From: Flavobacteriaceae bacterium
GTDB lineage: Bacteria > Bacteroidota > Bacteroidia > Flavobacteriales > Flavobacteriaceae
Direction of reading: 5' to 3'
DNA length: 37,960 nt
NCBI GenBank assembly: GCA_027490305.1
Contig: JAIXYI010000076.1
Coordinates: 1-37,960, forward strand
The position numbers and the translations under genes are program-made. Position 1 is the first letter of the stretch. Every line of letters starts with the position of its first letter. A model generated the notes under the pieces. It made no database searches. It saw nothing but the letters and a program-made list of their open reading frames with translations, and had not been told where the DNA came from. This document shows positions 25,468 to 33,855 of the stretch, piece after piece.

Positions 25468-26367
25468 ATGAGAAAAGAAGAAATGAAAACGACCCCAACT
25501 CCACCCAATGCCGATAAAACGCCGCCCATGCTGAATGAACACGTTGCTACCGCATTGAAATTGCCGGTAACCGTGCATGCGGCTACCCTGCGACGTGCCC
25601 TTAAAAGTCACTTCGGGGTCGAAATGGGAAGCATGACTGTTTCGGTTGCAGACCGCACGGTCACGCTGGAAGGTTTGGTCGATACGTGGTCGCAGAAGGA
25701 ACTCGCGGGCCGCACACTCTGGAAAGCGCCGGGTGTGTTGCATGTCGAAAACAATTTAAAGGTGCGCTATGAAGGCCGCTTACCGGTGTCTGACCATACG
25801 TTCACGATGGCGCCGGGCGGTACGATGCCGTCATTTTCCGAAGAGGCGAACCACGAACCCGGCGACAGCCCGTATGCCGGACTACAGCGGTTGTTTGCCA
25901 ACGAGCTTGAGGACTTGTATGCAACCGAAAAGTTCCTGGTCGAGGCACTGCCCCGATTCATCAGGGAGGCAACGGATGTCGAGTTGTGTTCTTTCTTCGA
26001 GACCTATCTGCATCAGATACGCAGTCAGTTAGAGCGCCTTGACCGTGTTTTCCATCAGGTCGGTGAAGTGGGCAGGCCGGTGGATTATCACCCGATGTCT
26101 CAGCTTTATGAACGAACAAAGGAAGTGATCGACCAAACCGCGACGGGCCCTGTGATGGATTTGGCCCTATTATCGGCCGTACTCAAGTTCAATCAGTTCC
26201 AGATGGCGGCATACGGAATGGTAGGTGCGTATGCACAAACCCTCGGTAAGCCCGACCTGAAGTTCTTACTTGATCCGTCTCTTGAAGAGAAGGAACGCGC
26301 GGGTGAAGCATTGACGCGTATACGGTCTGTTGTGGCATCAGGATGGCATCACGATATAGAAAAATAG
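25468..26367 (+). CDS. BON domain fused to a DUF892 (YciE-like ferritin-fold) domain
   Basis: The 299-aa protein has two parts. Residues ~25-95 form a BON domain (VTVHAATLRRALKSHFGVEM, VTLEGLVDTWSQKELAG, PGVLHVENNLKVRY). Residues ~130-290 match the DUF892/YciE-YciF ferritin-like four-helix family (LQRLFANELEDLYATEKFL, ELCSFFETYLHQIRSQLERL, FNQFQMAAYGMVGAYA). DUF892 proteins are stress-induced, with conserved Glu/His positions that could bind metal. There is no signal peptide, so it is probably cytoplasmic. The start at 25468 is uncertain; ATG at 25483 is equally plausible. An AACTTTG box lies at 25449-25455. The next gene follows 4 nt after the stop, so the two form an operon. The BON part resembles the third BON domain of the protein at 26980-27651. 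Confidence 0.9.
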   Translation: MRKEEMKTTPTPPNADKTPPMLNEHVATALKLPVTVHAATLRRALKSHFGVEMGSMTVSVADRTVTLEGLVDTWSQKELAGRTLWKAPGVLHVENNLKVRYEGRLPVSDHTFTMAPGGTMPSFSEEANHEPGDSPYAGLQRLFANELEDLYATEKFLVEALPRFIREATDVELCSFFETYLHQIRSQLERLDRVFHQVGEVGRPVDYHPMSQLYERTKEVIDQTATGPVMDLALLSAVLKFNQFQMAAYGMVGAYAQTLGKPDLKFLLDPSLEEKERAGEALTRIRSVVASGWHHDIEK

Positions 26368-26371
26368 TAGT

Positions 26372-26755
26372 ATGGAAAGTGTAAAAAAGGCAGGTGTCTG
26401 GATGGATCATGCGAGCGCCGAAATCATCGCATTTTCAAAAGAAGCGAAAACCATTCGTGTCATCTCCTCAGGGTTTACCCTACAGGACGAACATGAAACC
26501 CGGCAGCGCAGTGAAAGTGGTATGCACAACAAGCAACAGCAGCGCGAGCACGCCTATTTCGAAGAGATTGCGGCGGCATTGGTTCCGTTTTCAAAGGTGG
26601 TACTCTTCGGCCCGACCGAAGCAAAGGCGGCGTTCTACAACCTATTGCGCACAGACGCGCATTTCGATGCGATAGCGATAGAATTGGTGAACGGAGATTA
26701 CACGACCCAACCCCAAAAGGAAGCTTTTGTTCGGGATTATTTTAAGCGTTCCTAA
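26372..26755 (+). CDS. Small protein resembling the host-attachment / eRF1-domain-3-like family
   Basis: The 127-aa soluble protein begins with VKKAGVWMDHASAEIIAFSK, and its second half contains VVLFGPTEAKAAFYNLL and a C-terminal basic helix. The 'VWxDH..A' opening and 'GPtEAK' loop recall a family of small proteins sometimes annotated as translational-machinery or host-attachment proteins, structurally like eRF1/Pelota domain 3. The match is by eye and the role is unknown. It follows the BON-DUF892 gene by 4 nt and is probably cotranscribed with it, so a stress function is likely. Confidence 0.75.
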   Translation: MESVKKAGVWMDHASAEIIAFSKEAKTIRVISSGFTLQDEHETRQRSESGMHNKQQQREHAYFEEIAAALVPFSKVVLFGPTEAKAAFYNLLRTDAHFDAIAIELVNGDYTTQPQKEAFVRDYFKRS

Positions 26756-26885
26756 CGCCAGTCGGTTCGTGAGATTCATATCGGGCTGCCGGCTGGTATT
26801 GCTGTAAAAAGGCACAAGGTCTTTGAAGGGATGTTCTGGCTGCTGTTATGGGGTGTTTTACGCCGGAATCCGAATGGTGCAACGT

Positions 26886-26904
26886 ATCACGTGTGAAGCG
26901 TGAT
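26886..26904. promoter_or_regulatory. Inverted repeat ATCACG-N7-CGTGAT upstream of the BON gene
   Basis: A perfect 6-bp inverted repeat with a 7-nt spacer (TGTGAAG) lies 76 bp before the triple-BON ATG in a 224-bp gene-free spacer. It could be an operator for a dimeric regulator such as the nearby Crp-type protein, but no second copy was found. Confidence 0.3.
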
Positions 26905-26979
26905 TGCATCAGTAGAGGTGCCTTACGGATACCGCACTTTTAGAAAGAAAATAGAAAATTAATAGGTAAAAAAAGAACC

Positions 26980-27651
26980 ATGAAAACAAATGAAGATTTA
27001 CAGAAAGATGTACAGAATGCTATCAAGTGGGAACCTCTTTTGCATGCTGCCGAAATCGGTGTGACCGTAAACAACGGTATTGTGACGCTCACAGGGGAAG
27101 TTGACCATTATTCTAAGAAGGTCGAAGCGGAGAAAGCAGCCAAAGGGGTAGCCGGTGTTACGGCAGTCGTTGAGAAAATCATGCTGGAATATCCGAGTCG
27201 CTTTGCGACGACCGACAACGAGATCGCCGCCAACGCCTTGAAAGCGCTTAACGATAGTTGGAACGTCCCGAATGACAAGGTAAAGGTGATCGTAGAAGGC
27301 GGGCATGTGACCCTTGAAGGGGATCTGGCCTGGAACTACCAGAAAGAGGCGGCTAAGAATGCGGTGGCGTATCTGGCGGGCGTGAAACGCGTAGACAATA
27401 ACATCCATATCCAGTCGGAAAGCCATAATGAGGTTGAGAAACGCCAGGTTGAAAAAGCACTGGAGCGAAACTGGTCGCTCAATGCCGAAGACATCCATGT
27501 TGCGGCATCCGGAACAAAGATTACCCTGACGGGTTCCGTATCGTCATTGTATGATAAAGAAGAAGCGGGCCGTATCGCCTGGAATACACCTGGCGTATGG
27601 TCAGTCGAAAACGAGTTGATTGTTGAGTATGATTACTCGGTGGTTGACTAG
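26980..27651 (+). CDS. Triple BON-domain protein (OsmY-like, cytoplasmic)
   Basis: The 223-aa protein is made of three consecutive BON domains at about 4-70, 75-145 and 150-220. Each has the family pattern of a helix, V-x-V-x-x-G-x-V-T-L-x-G, a second helix and a final GV..V.N.I strand (GIVTLTGEVDHYSKKVEAEK, HVTLEGDLAWNYQKEAAKNA, KITLTGSVSSLYDKEEAGRI). BON domains are thought to bind membranes or lipids and are common in stress-induced proteins such as OsmY. Unlike OsmY there is no signal peptide. The ATG is preceded by an A-rich leader typical of Bacteroidota translation starts. It is followed 6 bp later by a terminator, so it is a separate transcription unit. Confidence 0.92.
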   Translation: MKTNEDLQKDVQNAIKWEPLLHAAEIGVTVNNGIVTLTGEVDHYSKKVEAEKAAKGVAGVTAVVEKIMLEYPSRFATTDNEIAANALKALNDSWNVPNDKVKVIVEGGHVTLEGDLAWNYQKEAAKNAVAYLAGVKRVDNNIHIQSESHNEVEKRQVEKALERNWSLNAEDIHVAASGTKITLTGSVSSLYDKEEAGRIAWNTPGVWSVENELIVEYDYSVVD

Positions 27652-27657
27652 CAGATC

Positions 27658-27685
27658 AAAAGGGAGGTTCAAATCTCCCTTTTTT
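27658..27685 (+). terminator. Rho-independent terminator after the BON gene
   Basis: AAAAGGGAG and CTCCCTTTT pair over 9 bp around an 8-nt loop, continuing into a T6 run. Confidence 0.88.
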
Positions 27686-27712
27686 ACATTAAACTCCCTA
27701 AAATCCTCCCAC

Positions 27713-27829
27713 ATGAACCTCTTTTTTCCTTTTATATGTCTTATCGCCTTGACGGCTACACTGTTCCTTCATCTTTCGGCCCTGCCGTTTATCCGGAAAC
27801 GTACATTAGCAGAGGTTAGGTCAAGATAG
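27713..27829 (+). CDS. Possible 38-aa single-helix membrane peptide
   Basis: MNLFFPFICLIALTATLFLH is an uninterrupted hydrophobic segment, followed by a short basic tail ending AEVRSR. Such small membrane proteins are easily missed, but a hydrophobic ORF of this length can also arise by chance. It starts just after the terminator of the BON gene. The 231 bp between it and the next gene hold no other candidate except an AACTTTG box at 28035-28041. Confidence 0.35.
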   Translation: MNLFFPFICLIALTATLFLHLSALPFIRKRTLAEVRSR

Positions 27830-28060
27830 CGCCTGGCTGACCCAAATCGTCAATAAACGTCCTTCGATCCCGGCGGAGGAAGAGGAATAACGGCACGCAA
27901 AAGCGGTTTCACGGCGGTGCTCTGCCCGTAGTATGGATGGAACCCGGCAAGGCCACACGCTTTTGACGATATCTTGTGCTTACGGTCACAACGTGCCGTG
28001 CCTACCGTCATTTCTTACCGAAAGGAAAGGCCGGAACTTTGCCTGATAAACCGTGTAGTA

Positions 28061-28225
28061 ATGAACTGGCCCCTTATCCTGATTGTCGTCGTCGCGGTGA
28101 TAGCCTTGCTGATTTATCTGGTCTGGCAAAACAACAAAGACGAAAAAACCTTCGAAGAGGATGCCAATTTTTTCCCTGAAAAGGAAGAAGCGCCCGAATC
28201 GGACGAACATGATGACGGGCGCTGA
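28061..28225 (+). CDS. Small single-pass membrane protein (54 aa)
   Basis: MNWPLILIVVVAVIALLIYL is a membrane helix at the extreme N-terminus. An acidic cytoplasmic-type tail follows, with repeated Glu/Asp clusters (EKEEAPESDEHDDGR). The start at 28061 is preferred over the longer frame from 27974 because the extension is arginine-rich and non-conserved in appearance, and an AACTTTG box lies 20 bp upstream. The role is unknown; small acidic-tailed membrane proteins of this type occur beside stress genes in Bacteroidota. The next gene begins 39 bp downstream. Confidence 0.65.
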   Translation: MNWPLILIVVVAVIALLIYLVWQNNKDEKTFEEDANFFPEKEEAPESDEHDDGR

Positions 28226-28264
28226 TCAGTCGGGAAACCCGGCCACCTGCCACAAGAATATCGC

Positions 28265-28588
28265 ATGGAAATGGAAAAAGTAAACATGGACAGCCTGGTT
28301 ACGGTGATGGCTGCCGTTGAGAAGTTAGGGTTCAGGGTACAGTTTGAAGTGACGCCGAACGGACTTAAATCGCTCGCCAGCCGTAAGGAATTCCGTTCCG
28401 ATGAGGTAAAGATCGTACGAATTTACCGGTTTGAGGGAGAATCTGATCCCGACGACAGTTCGATTCTGTACGCCCTTCAGACGAACGATCACGAAAGAGG
28501 AACGCTCGTGGATGGTTATGGCATTTCGGCCGATAGTGTGACCGCCAACTTTATGAAAACGATACAAAACCTCAAAATGGCCCGGTAA
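28265..28588 (+). CDS. Conserved-looking hypothetical protein (107 aa)
   Basis: I do not recognise it. The sequence suggests a compact alpha/beta fold: an N-terminal helix (SLVTVMAAVEKLGFRVQFEV), strands VKIVRIYRFEGES and SSILYALQTND, and a C-terminal helix (VTANFMKTIQNLKMAR). There is no signal peptide or membrane helix. Its stop overlaps the ATG of the universal stress protein gene (TAATG), implying translational coupling and a shared stress role. The exact start is uncertain among ATGs at 28265, 28271 and 28286. Confidence 0.8.
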   Translation: MEMEKVNMDSLVTVMAAVEKLGFRVQFEVTPNGLKSLASRKEFRSDEVKIVRIYRFEGESDPDDSSILYALQTNDHERGTLVDGYGISADSVTANFMKTIQNLKMAR

Positions 28589-29409
28589 TGAAGAGAATAC
28601 TGATCACGACCGACTTTTCGCTGCCGTCCAAAGCGGGCATCCGTTTTGCGGTGCAAATGGCCTCGCAATGCGAATGTGAGTTGCTTTTCTACAACGTCAA
28701 TAATCCTGAAACCATTCAGTCATGGACCGACGTTCTCTATACGCCCAATCCGTCTGAGAAGGAACTGCGGTGCAAGCGGATGATTCAGTTTACGGCGCCG
28801 CTTGTGAAGTCGGTCACAGGCGACCGTATCGAATGGGTGGCCGACGACGGCGTCAACACGGCGGAAGCCATCGTCGCCTATGCCCGTAAATGGCGTGCTG
28901 ATTTCATCTGCATGGGAACGCGGGGTTTGGGCGGGCTCCACCGGTTTTTTGGCAGTACGGCGGCGTCTCTTATGGCGACCTCTCCTATACCATTGCTGCT
29001 CGTTCCCCATTCGTATCGCGTTAAACCCATCAAGAGCGTGCTGTATGCCTCCGATTTTGAGGAAATCCGGAAAGAACTCGACAAGGTGACGCAATTTGCA
29101 CAGGAACTCGGACTCCGCCTATCGGTTTATCATTACGAAGCCTTTCTTGATGAAGCCGAGGTAAAACAAAAATTGTATACCCTGGCGGCCGAATTGGCGC
29201 CGCAGGGCCCGGCCTTTCACTTTAAGAAACTCCACATCGAACACTCCCTGCTTGACCACCTTACGGCCGATATCAGACGAACAAAACCTTCCCTTATTGC
29301 GCTCTTCACCAAACAAAACCGCAATTGGTTCGACCGGCTTTTCCTTTCGAGCAAAACCGCTGAATTGGGATTTGATACCCGTACGCCCCTGCTCGTCTTC
29401 CGGAAGTAG
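28588..29409 (+). CDS. Universal stress protein, tandem UspA-type domains
   Basis: The 273-aa protein contains two Usp folds. The first (about 1-145) starts MKRILITTDFSLPSKAGIRF and carries the nucleotide-binding signature GTRGLGGLHRFFGSTAASLM followed by PIPLLLVP, as in ATP-binding Usp proteins. The second (about 148-273) starts KSVLYASDFEEIRKELDKV and ends TPLLVFRK, but lacks a clear G-x-G-x9-GS motif, so only the first half probably binds ATP. It overlaps the upstream hypothetical gene by 1 nt and lies 27 bp before a P-type ATPase gene. The Usp-plus-ATPase pairing is typical of hypoxia or dormancy clusters. Confidence 0.93.
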   Translation: MKRILITTDFSLPSKAGIRFAVQMASQCECELLFYNVNNPETIQSWTDVLYTPNPSEKELRCKRMIQFTAPLVKSVTGDRIEWVADDGVNTAEAIVAYARKWRADFICMGTRGLGGLHRFFGSTAASLMATSPIPLLLVPHSYRVKPIKSVLYASDFEEIRKELDKVTQFAQELGLRLSVYHYEAFLDEAEVKQKLYTLAAELAPQGPAFHFKKLHIEHSLLDHLTADIRRTKPSLIALFTKQNRNWFDRLFLSSKTAELGFDTRTPLLVFRK

Positions 29410-29436
29410 TTCTATTGGGGGTAAACGACACGCACT

Positions 29437-31935
29437 ATGACTGATCAGAATTACCATGTTGAAGGCCTGACCGAAGCGGAGGTACAGGCTGCCCGACTGC
29501 AATACGGACGCAACGAAATGGAGTTCCGGGCGCAAAGCGAGTTGTGGCTGGCCATCAAACGAACGGTCACTGAGCCGATGATGGTGCTGCTTTTCGTTGC
29601 AGCCGCGATTTACTTCGTGAGTGGCAAAACAGGCGATGGCATTTTTCTGTGTTTTGCTATCGTCTTCCAAACGTCGTTATCGCTATACCAATATTCGAGA
29701 AGCAAGAACGCGCTCGAAAAGCTCAAGATGCTTACCCAGCCCAAATGCAAGGTGGTGCGCGGTGGCGTCGTGGTCGAGGTTGATACTGCAGACGTGGTGG
29801 TGGGCGACAGCCTGATGGTAGCCGAAGGCGCTGCCATTGTGGCCGACGGCATCATTACCCACTCCAATGACTTTTCGGTAAACGAATCGGTGCTCACAGG
29901 CGAGTCGATGCCGGTTACAAAAAACAGTCTGTCTGAAGATAACCGCATTTACAAAGGCACCACGGTGTCGGGTGGTCTCGCGATCGCAACGGTCACGGCT
30001 GTGGGAAATGCGTCGCGTTTGGGCCAAATCGGCACGAGCATGGAAGCCATCACCGAAGAGAAAACGCCGCTCGAAATACAAATCGGCCATTTTGTGCGCT
30101 ATATGGCCCTGGCCGGCACTGCCGTTTTTCTGCTTGTTTGGGTACTCAACTATGTGCAATACCGCGATCTTCTGTCGAGTCTGCTGCAGTCGTTGACGCT
30201 CGCCCTCAGTATACTGCCCGAGGAAATTCCGGTGGCGTTCACCACTTTCATGGCGCTGGGGGCCTGGCGACTCATGAAGATGGGCATTGTGGTCAAGCAA
30301 ATGAAAACCGTGGAGGCATTGGGAAGCGCGACCGTTATTTGTACGGATAAAACGGGCACGCTTACAGAAAACCGGATGAGCCTCGCGCGGTTGTTTACGC
30401 TACCCCGCACGATTTCCCCGGCGGATACGCCACTTTCTGCGCCTGAAAAGGAGTTGATCCGAATGGCAATGTGGGCCAGTGAACCGATTCCCTTCGATCC
30501 GATGGAGAAAGCGTTGCACCAGAAGTACGGCGCACTTTTCGCCGCGGATGAAAGGCCGTCTTTTTCACTCGTTCACGAGTATCCTTTGGGTGGCCGGCCG
30601 CCGATGATGACGCATATTTTTGAAAACGCGAAAGGTGTTCGGATCATCGCCGCTAAAGGGGCACCTGAGGCGTTGATTAAAGTATGTGGGATGTCGGAAG
30701 AAGAAAAGAACGACATACACGAAGCGGTGCGCGTGCTTGCCGCCGACGGACTTCGGATCCTGGGTGTCGGTGTGGCTGATTTCGCGGGCACGGATTTTCC
30801 CAAACGGCAACAGCAATTTACGTTCCGTTTCTCGGGACTTGTGGCGTTTTATGATCCGCCGAAGAAGAATATCCATAAAGTACTCGAGGATTTTTATACG
30901 GCAGGCATCGCCGTCAAGATCATCACCGGCGACAATGACGCGACGACCAAAGCCATCGCACGCCAGATTGGGTTTGTGGGATGTGAGACGAGCATCAGCG
31001 GCGAGGACTTCATGCGACTCACTCCGGCTGAACGGCTGCCTTGTGTGATCGACCACAACCTCTTTACCCGGATGTATCCGGAAGCCAAGCTGGCGATCAT
31101 CGAGGCCCTGAAAGCGCAGCAGCAGATCGTGGCGATGACGGGCGATGGCGTGAACGATGGTCCGGCGCTGAAGGCGGCACATATCGGTATTGCCATGGGA
31201 AGCAAAGGCACCGCGCTCGCCCAGAAAGCGGCATCACTTATTTTGCAGGAAGACGACCTTTCCAAAATGGTAGATGCCATCGCCATGGGACGTAAGATCT
31301 ATACGAACCTGAAGAAGGCCATCCAATACATTATTTCCATCCATATTCCCATCATCCTTACGGTCTTCATCCCGTTGGTGTTGGGTTGGTTGTATCCGCA
31401 TCTTTTCTCGCCTTTGCATATCATTTTCCTCGAAGTCATCATGGGGCCCACGTGTTCCATCATCTATGAAAATGAGCCGCTTGAACCGAATGCCATGCAG
31501 CAGAAACCGCGGCCGTTTACGACGACTTTTTTCAAGGGTCGTGAGTTATCGACGAGTATTGTGCAGGGACTTGTCATTACGCTGGCCACCTTGTCGATGT
31601 ACCAGTTTGCGTTGCACGAGCACTATAGCGAAGCACTGACCCGAACCCTGGTGTTCATCGTGCTGATTTCAGCCAACAGTGCGCTGACGCTGGTGAACCG
31701 CTCGTTCTATTACTCGGTGCTGGCTACGACCCGCTATAAAAACCGACGGGTTCCCGGTATCATAGCCCTTACGGTTGCGATGGTAGGCTTGTTGCTTTTT
31801 GTTCCGCCACTGACCCGCTTTTTTGATTTTGTAGCGCCCGGATGGCCGTTGTTGGTGCTGGCTTTGGCGACGGGAATCGCTTCGGCAATGTGGTACGAAG
31901 TGGTCAAATGGTGGCGTCGCCGAAAAAGTACGTGA
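29437..31935 (+). CDS. P-type cation-transporting ATPase (P2-like)
   Basis: This 832-aa inner-membrane pump has a full set of P-type motifs: actuator-loop LTGESMPVTK (~151-160), phosphorylation site CTDKTGTLTENRMS with Asp304, KGAPEALIKVC in the nucleotide domain, and hinge TGDGVNDGPALKAAHIG (~568-584). About ten membrane helices are predicted. It begins with the usual cation-ATPase N-terminal motif (GLTEAEVQAARLQYGRNEM). The ion-site motifs differ from Ca2+ pumps of the SERCA type: M4 has PEEIP (261-265) rather than PEGLP, and M6 has EVIMGPTCSIIYENEP (from 666) in place of N-x-x-T-D-G. The substrate therefore cannot be assigned; Ca2+, Mg2+, K+/Na+ or H+ are all possible. It is probably cotranscribed with the preceding Usp gene. 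Confidence 0.93.
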   Translation: MTDQNYHVEGLTEAEVQAARLQYGRNEMEFRAQSELWLAIKRTVTEPMMVLLFVAAAIYFVSGKTGDGIFLCFAIVFQTSLSLYQYSRSKNALEKLKMLTQPKCKVVRGGVVVEVDTADVVVGDSLMVAEGAAIVADGIITHSNDFSVNESVLTGESMPVTKNSLSEDNRIYKGTTVSGGLAIATVTAVGNASRLGQIGTSMEAITEEKTPLEIQIGHFVRYMALAGTAVFLLVWVLNYVQYRDLLSSLLQSLTLALSILPEEIPVAFTTFMALGAWRLMKMGIVVKQMKTVEALGSATVICTDKTGTLTENRMSLARLFTLPRTISPADTPLSAPEKELIRMAMWASEPIPFDPMEKALHQKYGALFAADERPSFSLVHEYPLGGRPPMMTHIFENAKGVRIIAAKGAPEALIKVCGMSEEEKNDIHEAVRVLAADGLRILGVGVADFAGTDFPKRQQQFTFRFSGLVAFYDPPKKNIHKVLEDFYTAGIAVKIITGDNDATTKAIARQIGFVGCETSISGEDFMRLTPAERLPCVIDHNLFTRMYPEAKLAIIEALKAQQQIVAMTGDGVNDGPALKAAHIGIAMGSKGTALAQKAASLILQEDDLSKMVDAIAMGRKIYTNLKKAIQYIISIHIPIILTVFIPLVLGWLYPHLFSPLHIIFLEVIMGPTCSIIYENEPLEPNAMQQKPRPFTTTFFKGRELSTSIVQGLVITLATLSMYQFALHEHYSEALTRTLVFIVLISANSALTLVNRSFYYSVLATTRYKNRRVPGIIALTVAMVGLLLFVPPLTRFFDFVAPGWPLLVLALATGIASAMWYEVVKWWRRRKST

Positions 31936-32062
31936 GGTCGGCTGTAGTGGCAGCGCCGGATCGCCCGGCGTTACCGGAGTCAATCACGTATCGCCGTGAC
32001 CCTCGTCATTTTTCGGGAAGGGTTCGTGTGCCATCTTTGATGCACCAATCCTACCCTGGGCT

Positions 32063-32701
32063 ATGAACGATCTGACGCATCGAATGACGGTTGCCGTTAT
32101 CGTCGCCCACCCCGACGATGAGGTGCTGTGGGCCGGAGGTACGATACTGTCACATCGAAGTTGGAAGTGCGTGATTGTATGCCTGTGCCGGAAGCATGAT
32201 CCGGATCGGGCGCCGCGTTTTCAGGAATCCCTTCTGCGGTTGCACGCCACCGGATCAATGGGCGACCTCGACGATGGTCCCGAGCAGGCGCCGCAACGCC
32301 CCGAAGAGATTGAACGTCTGCTGCTCGACCTGTTGCCTGACCAGAAGTACGATCTGGTAATGACCCATCATCCGTCAGGCGAATATACCCGACACCGTCG
32401 CCATGAAGAGATCGCATTGGCGGTGTTGTCACTATGGACATCGGGGCGACTCCACGCCGAAGAGTTGTTTCTTTTTGCCTACCACGATGGTCATTCGACC
32501 TATCTGCCGAGGGCGGTAGCCGCTGCCGACCTCCATTTTGAACTTTCCCACCGTATCTGGCGCGAGAAATATATGTTGATCACCCAGACCTACGGATTTA
32601 CCAAAGATAGTTGGGAAGCCCGCACAACGCCGCGCACCGAAGCGTTTTTCCGGCTCACCGATAAGAAACAGGCCGCGCGATGGCTTACCCAAAACCACTG
32701 A
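32063..32701 (+). CDS. PIG-L/LmbE-family deacetylase
   Basis: The 212-aa zinc-dependent N-deacetylase-like protein has the family's AHPDDEVLWAGG motif at 15-26 (His16, Asp18 and Asp19 as zinc and base residues). It also has THHPSGEYTRHRRHEE at ~114-129, which supplies the second histidine cluster. Family members deacetylate GlcNAc-containing glycoconjugates or small thiols. Start 32063 is used; ATG at 32084 (TVAVIVAHPDDE) is a shorter alternative. It has no signal peptide, so it is cytoplasmic. It begins a compact three-gene set with the glycosyltransferase (1 bp apart) and glycosidase genes, suggesting that all act on one glycan or glycoside. Confidence 0.92.
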   Translation: MNDLTHRMTVAVIVAHPDDEVLWAGGTILSHRSWKCVIVCLCRKHDPDRAPRFQESLLRLHATGSMGDLDDGPEQAPQRPEEIERLLLDLLPDQKYDLVMTHHPSGEYTRHRRHEEIALAVLSLWTSGRLHAEELFLFAYHDGHSTYLPRAVAAADLHFELSHRIWREKYMLITQTYGFTKDSWEARTTPRTEAFFRLTDKKQAARWLTQNH

Positions 32702-32702
32702 T

Positions 32703-33845
32703 ATGAAAGTACTGGTACTCTATGATTACCCGCCCACTCCCGGAGGGCTTGCCACACAGGGTGACCTGTTATACCGGGGATTGCTGGCCAATGGCGTTGA
32801 GGCGCACGCCGTCCATCTTGAGTCGACGCTTGAGAAAGAGTGGTACTACAACTGGTTTCGTCCGGATGTGGTTGTGGGCACCGGTTATTGGGGACATACG
32901 CCGCAACTTGTGCTGCATCCGCAGAAATTCGGGATGCGACCCGTTCCCTGGCTGGTGGCGGATGGCTATATCGCGAATTACCAAAAGGCGTTGAACGATC
33001 TTCCGTTGCTTCTGGTTACGTCGCACTGGGTAAAGGAAATGTATGTCAGGGATGGTATCAGCGGTGATGCGATTGAAGTGCTTCCTGTGGGTTGCGATAC
33101 CGATACGTTTCGGCCGTATCCGGCAGATGATGAAAAGGTGCGGGCCGTTCGGAGCGCCATCGGTATTGACCCGGATCAACTTTTGATTTTGACCATCGGA
33201 GGCGATGCTGCCTCAAAAGGGGCCCGTGAAGTCATGGAAGCCCTGGCCATTGCCGGCAAAAGCCTGCCACCCTGGCATTACCTGTGTAAAGTGTGGCCCC
33301 AGCCGCGTACCGTCATCCAGAGCGATCTCGACCAGCAATTGGCGGAGCAGTTGGGCATTCGCAAGGATGTTTCCTTCCAGATGGGTATTGTTTCACGGGA
33401 GTTCATTCCGTACCTGATGGCGGCGTGCGACATTTATGCTGCACCGTCACGACTGGAAGGTTTTGGGATGCCCCAGGTGGAAGCGGGTGCGTGCGGAAAA
33501 CCGGTGATCGGTATCAATGCCATGGGGATGCTGGATACGTTGGTGCAGGGCGAAACCGCCTTGTTGGCGGGCGTTGGCCGGAAAATCGTGATCAATGAGG
33601 TGCTGCTCGGACAAGAATCAGGATATAGCGAGAACCGGCGCATTGTGTTCGAGGAACCCCGTACGGTCGATTATCGGGCGGATGTAACCGACATCAAAGA
33701 CGCATTGGTAACGCTTATGGGGGATGCCGAACTGCGCAAAAAATTGGGAGAAGGTGGACGGAAAAGGGTAGTTGAACATTTCGATTACCGAATGGTGGCC
33801 GCTAAGTTCATCCGCATCGTCAACGAAAGGCTGAACGTCTATTAA
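32703..33845 (+). CDS. Glycosyltransferase, GT4 (GT-B fold)
   Basis: A 380-aa retaining glycosyltransferase. The N-terminal half starts MKVLVLYDYPPTPGGLATQG, with the Gly-rich loop of GT-B enzymes. The C-terminal half contains LTIGGDAASKGAREVMEAL and the E-x7-E donor-site motif within SRLEGFGMPQVEAGACGKPV (about 248-267). No membrane segment is visible. It starts 1 bp after the PIG-L gene and is followed within 10 bp by the glycosidase gene, so the three are very likely one operon. The sugar donor and acceptor cannot be read from the sequence. Confidence 0.92.
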   Translation: MKVLVLYDYPPTPGGLATQGDLLYRGLLANGVEAHAVHLESTLEKEWYYNWFRPDVVVGTGYWGHTPQLVLHPQKFGMRPVPWLVADGYIANYQKALNDLPLLLVTSHWVKEMYVRDGISGDAIEVLPVGCDTDTFRPYPADDEKVRAVRSAIGIDPDQLLILTIGGDAASKGAREVMEALAIAGKSLPPWHYLCKVWPQPRTVIQSDLDQQLAEQLGIRKDVSFQMGIVSREFIPYLMAACDIYAAPSRLEGFGMPQVEAGACGKPVIGINAMGMLDTLVQGETALLAGVGRKIVINEVLLGQESGYSENRRIVFEEPRTVDYRADVTDIKDALVTLMGDAELRKKLGEGGRKRVVEHFDYRMVAAKFIRIVNERLNVY

Positions 33846-33855
33846 AGCACGTACT

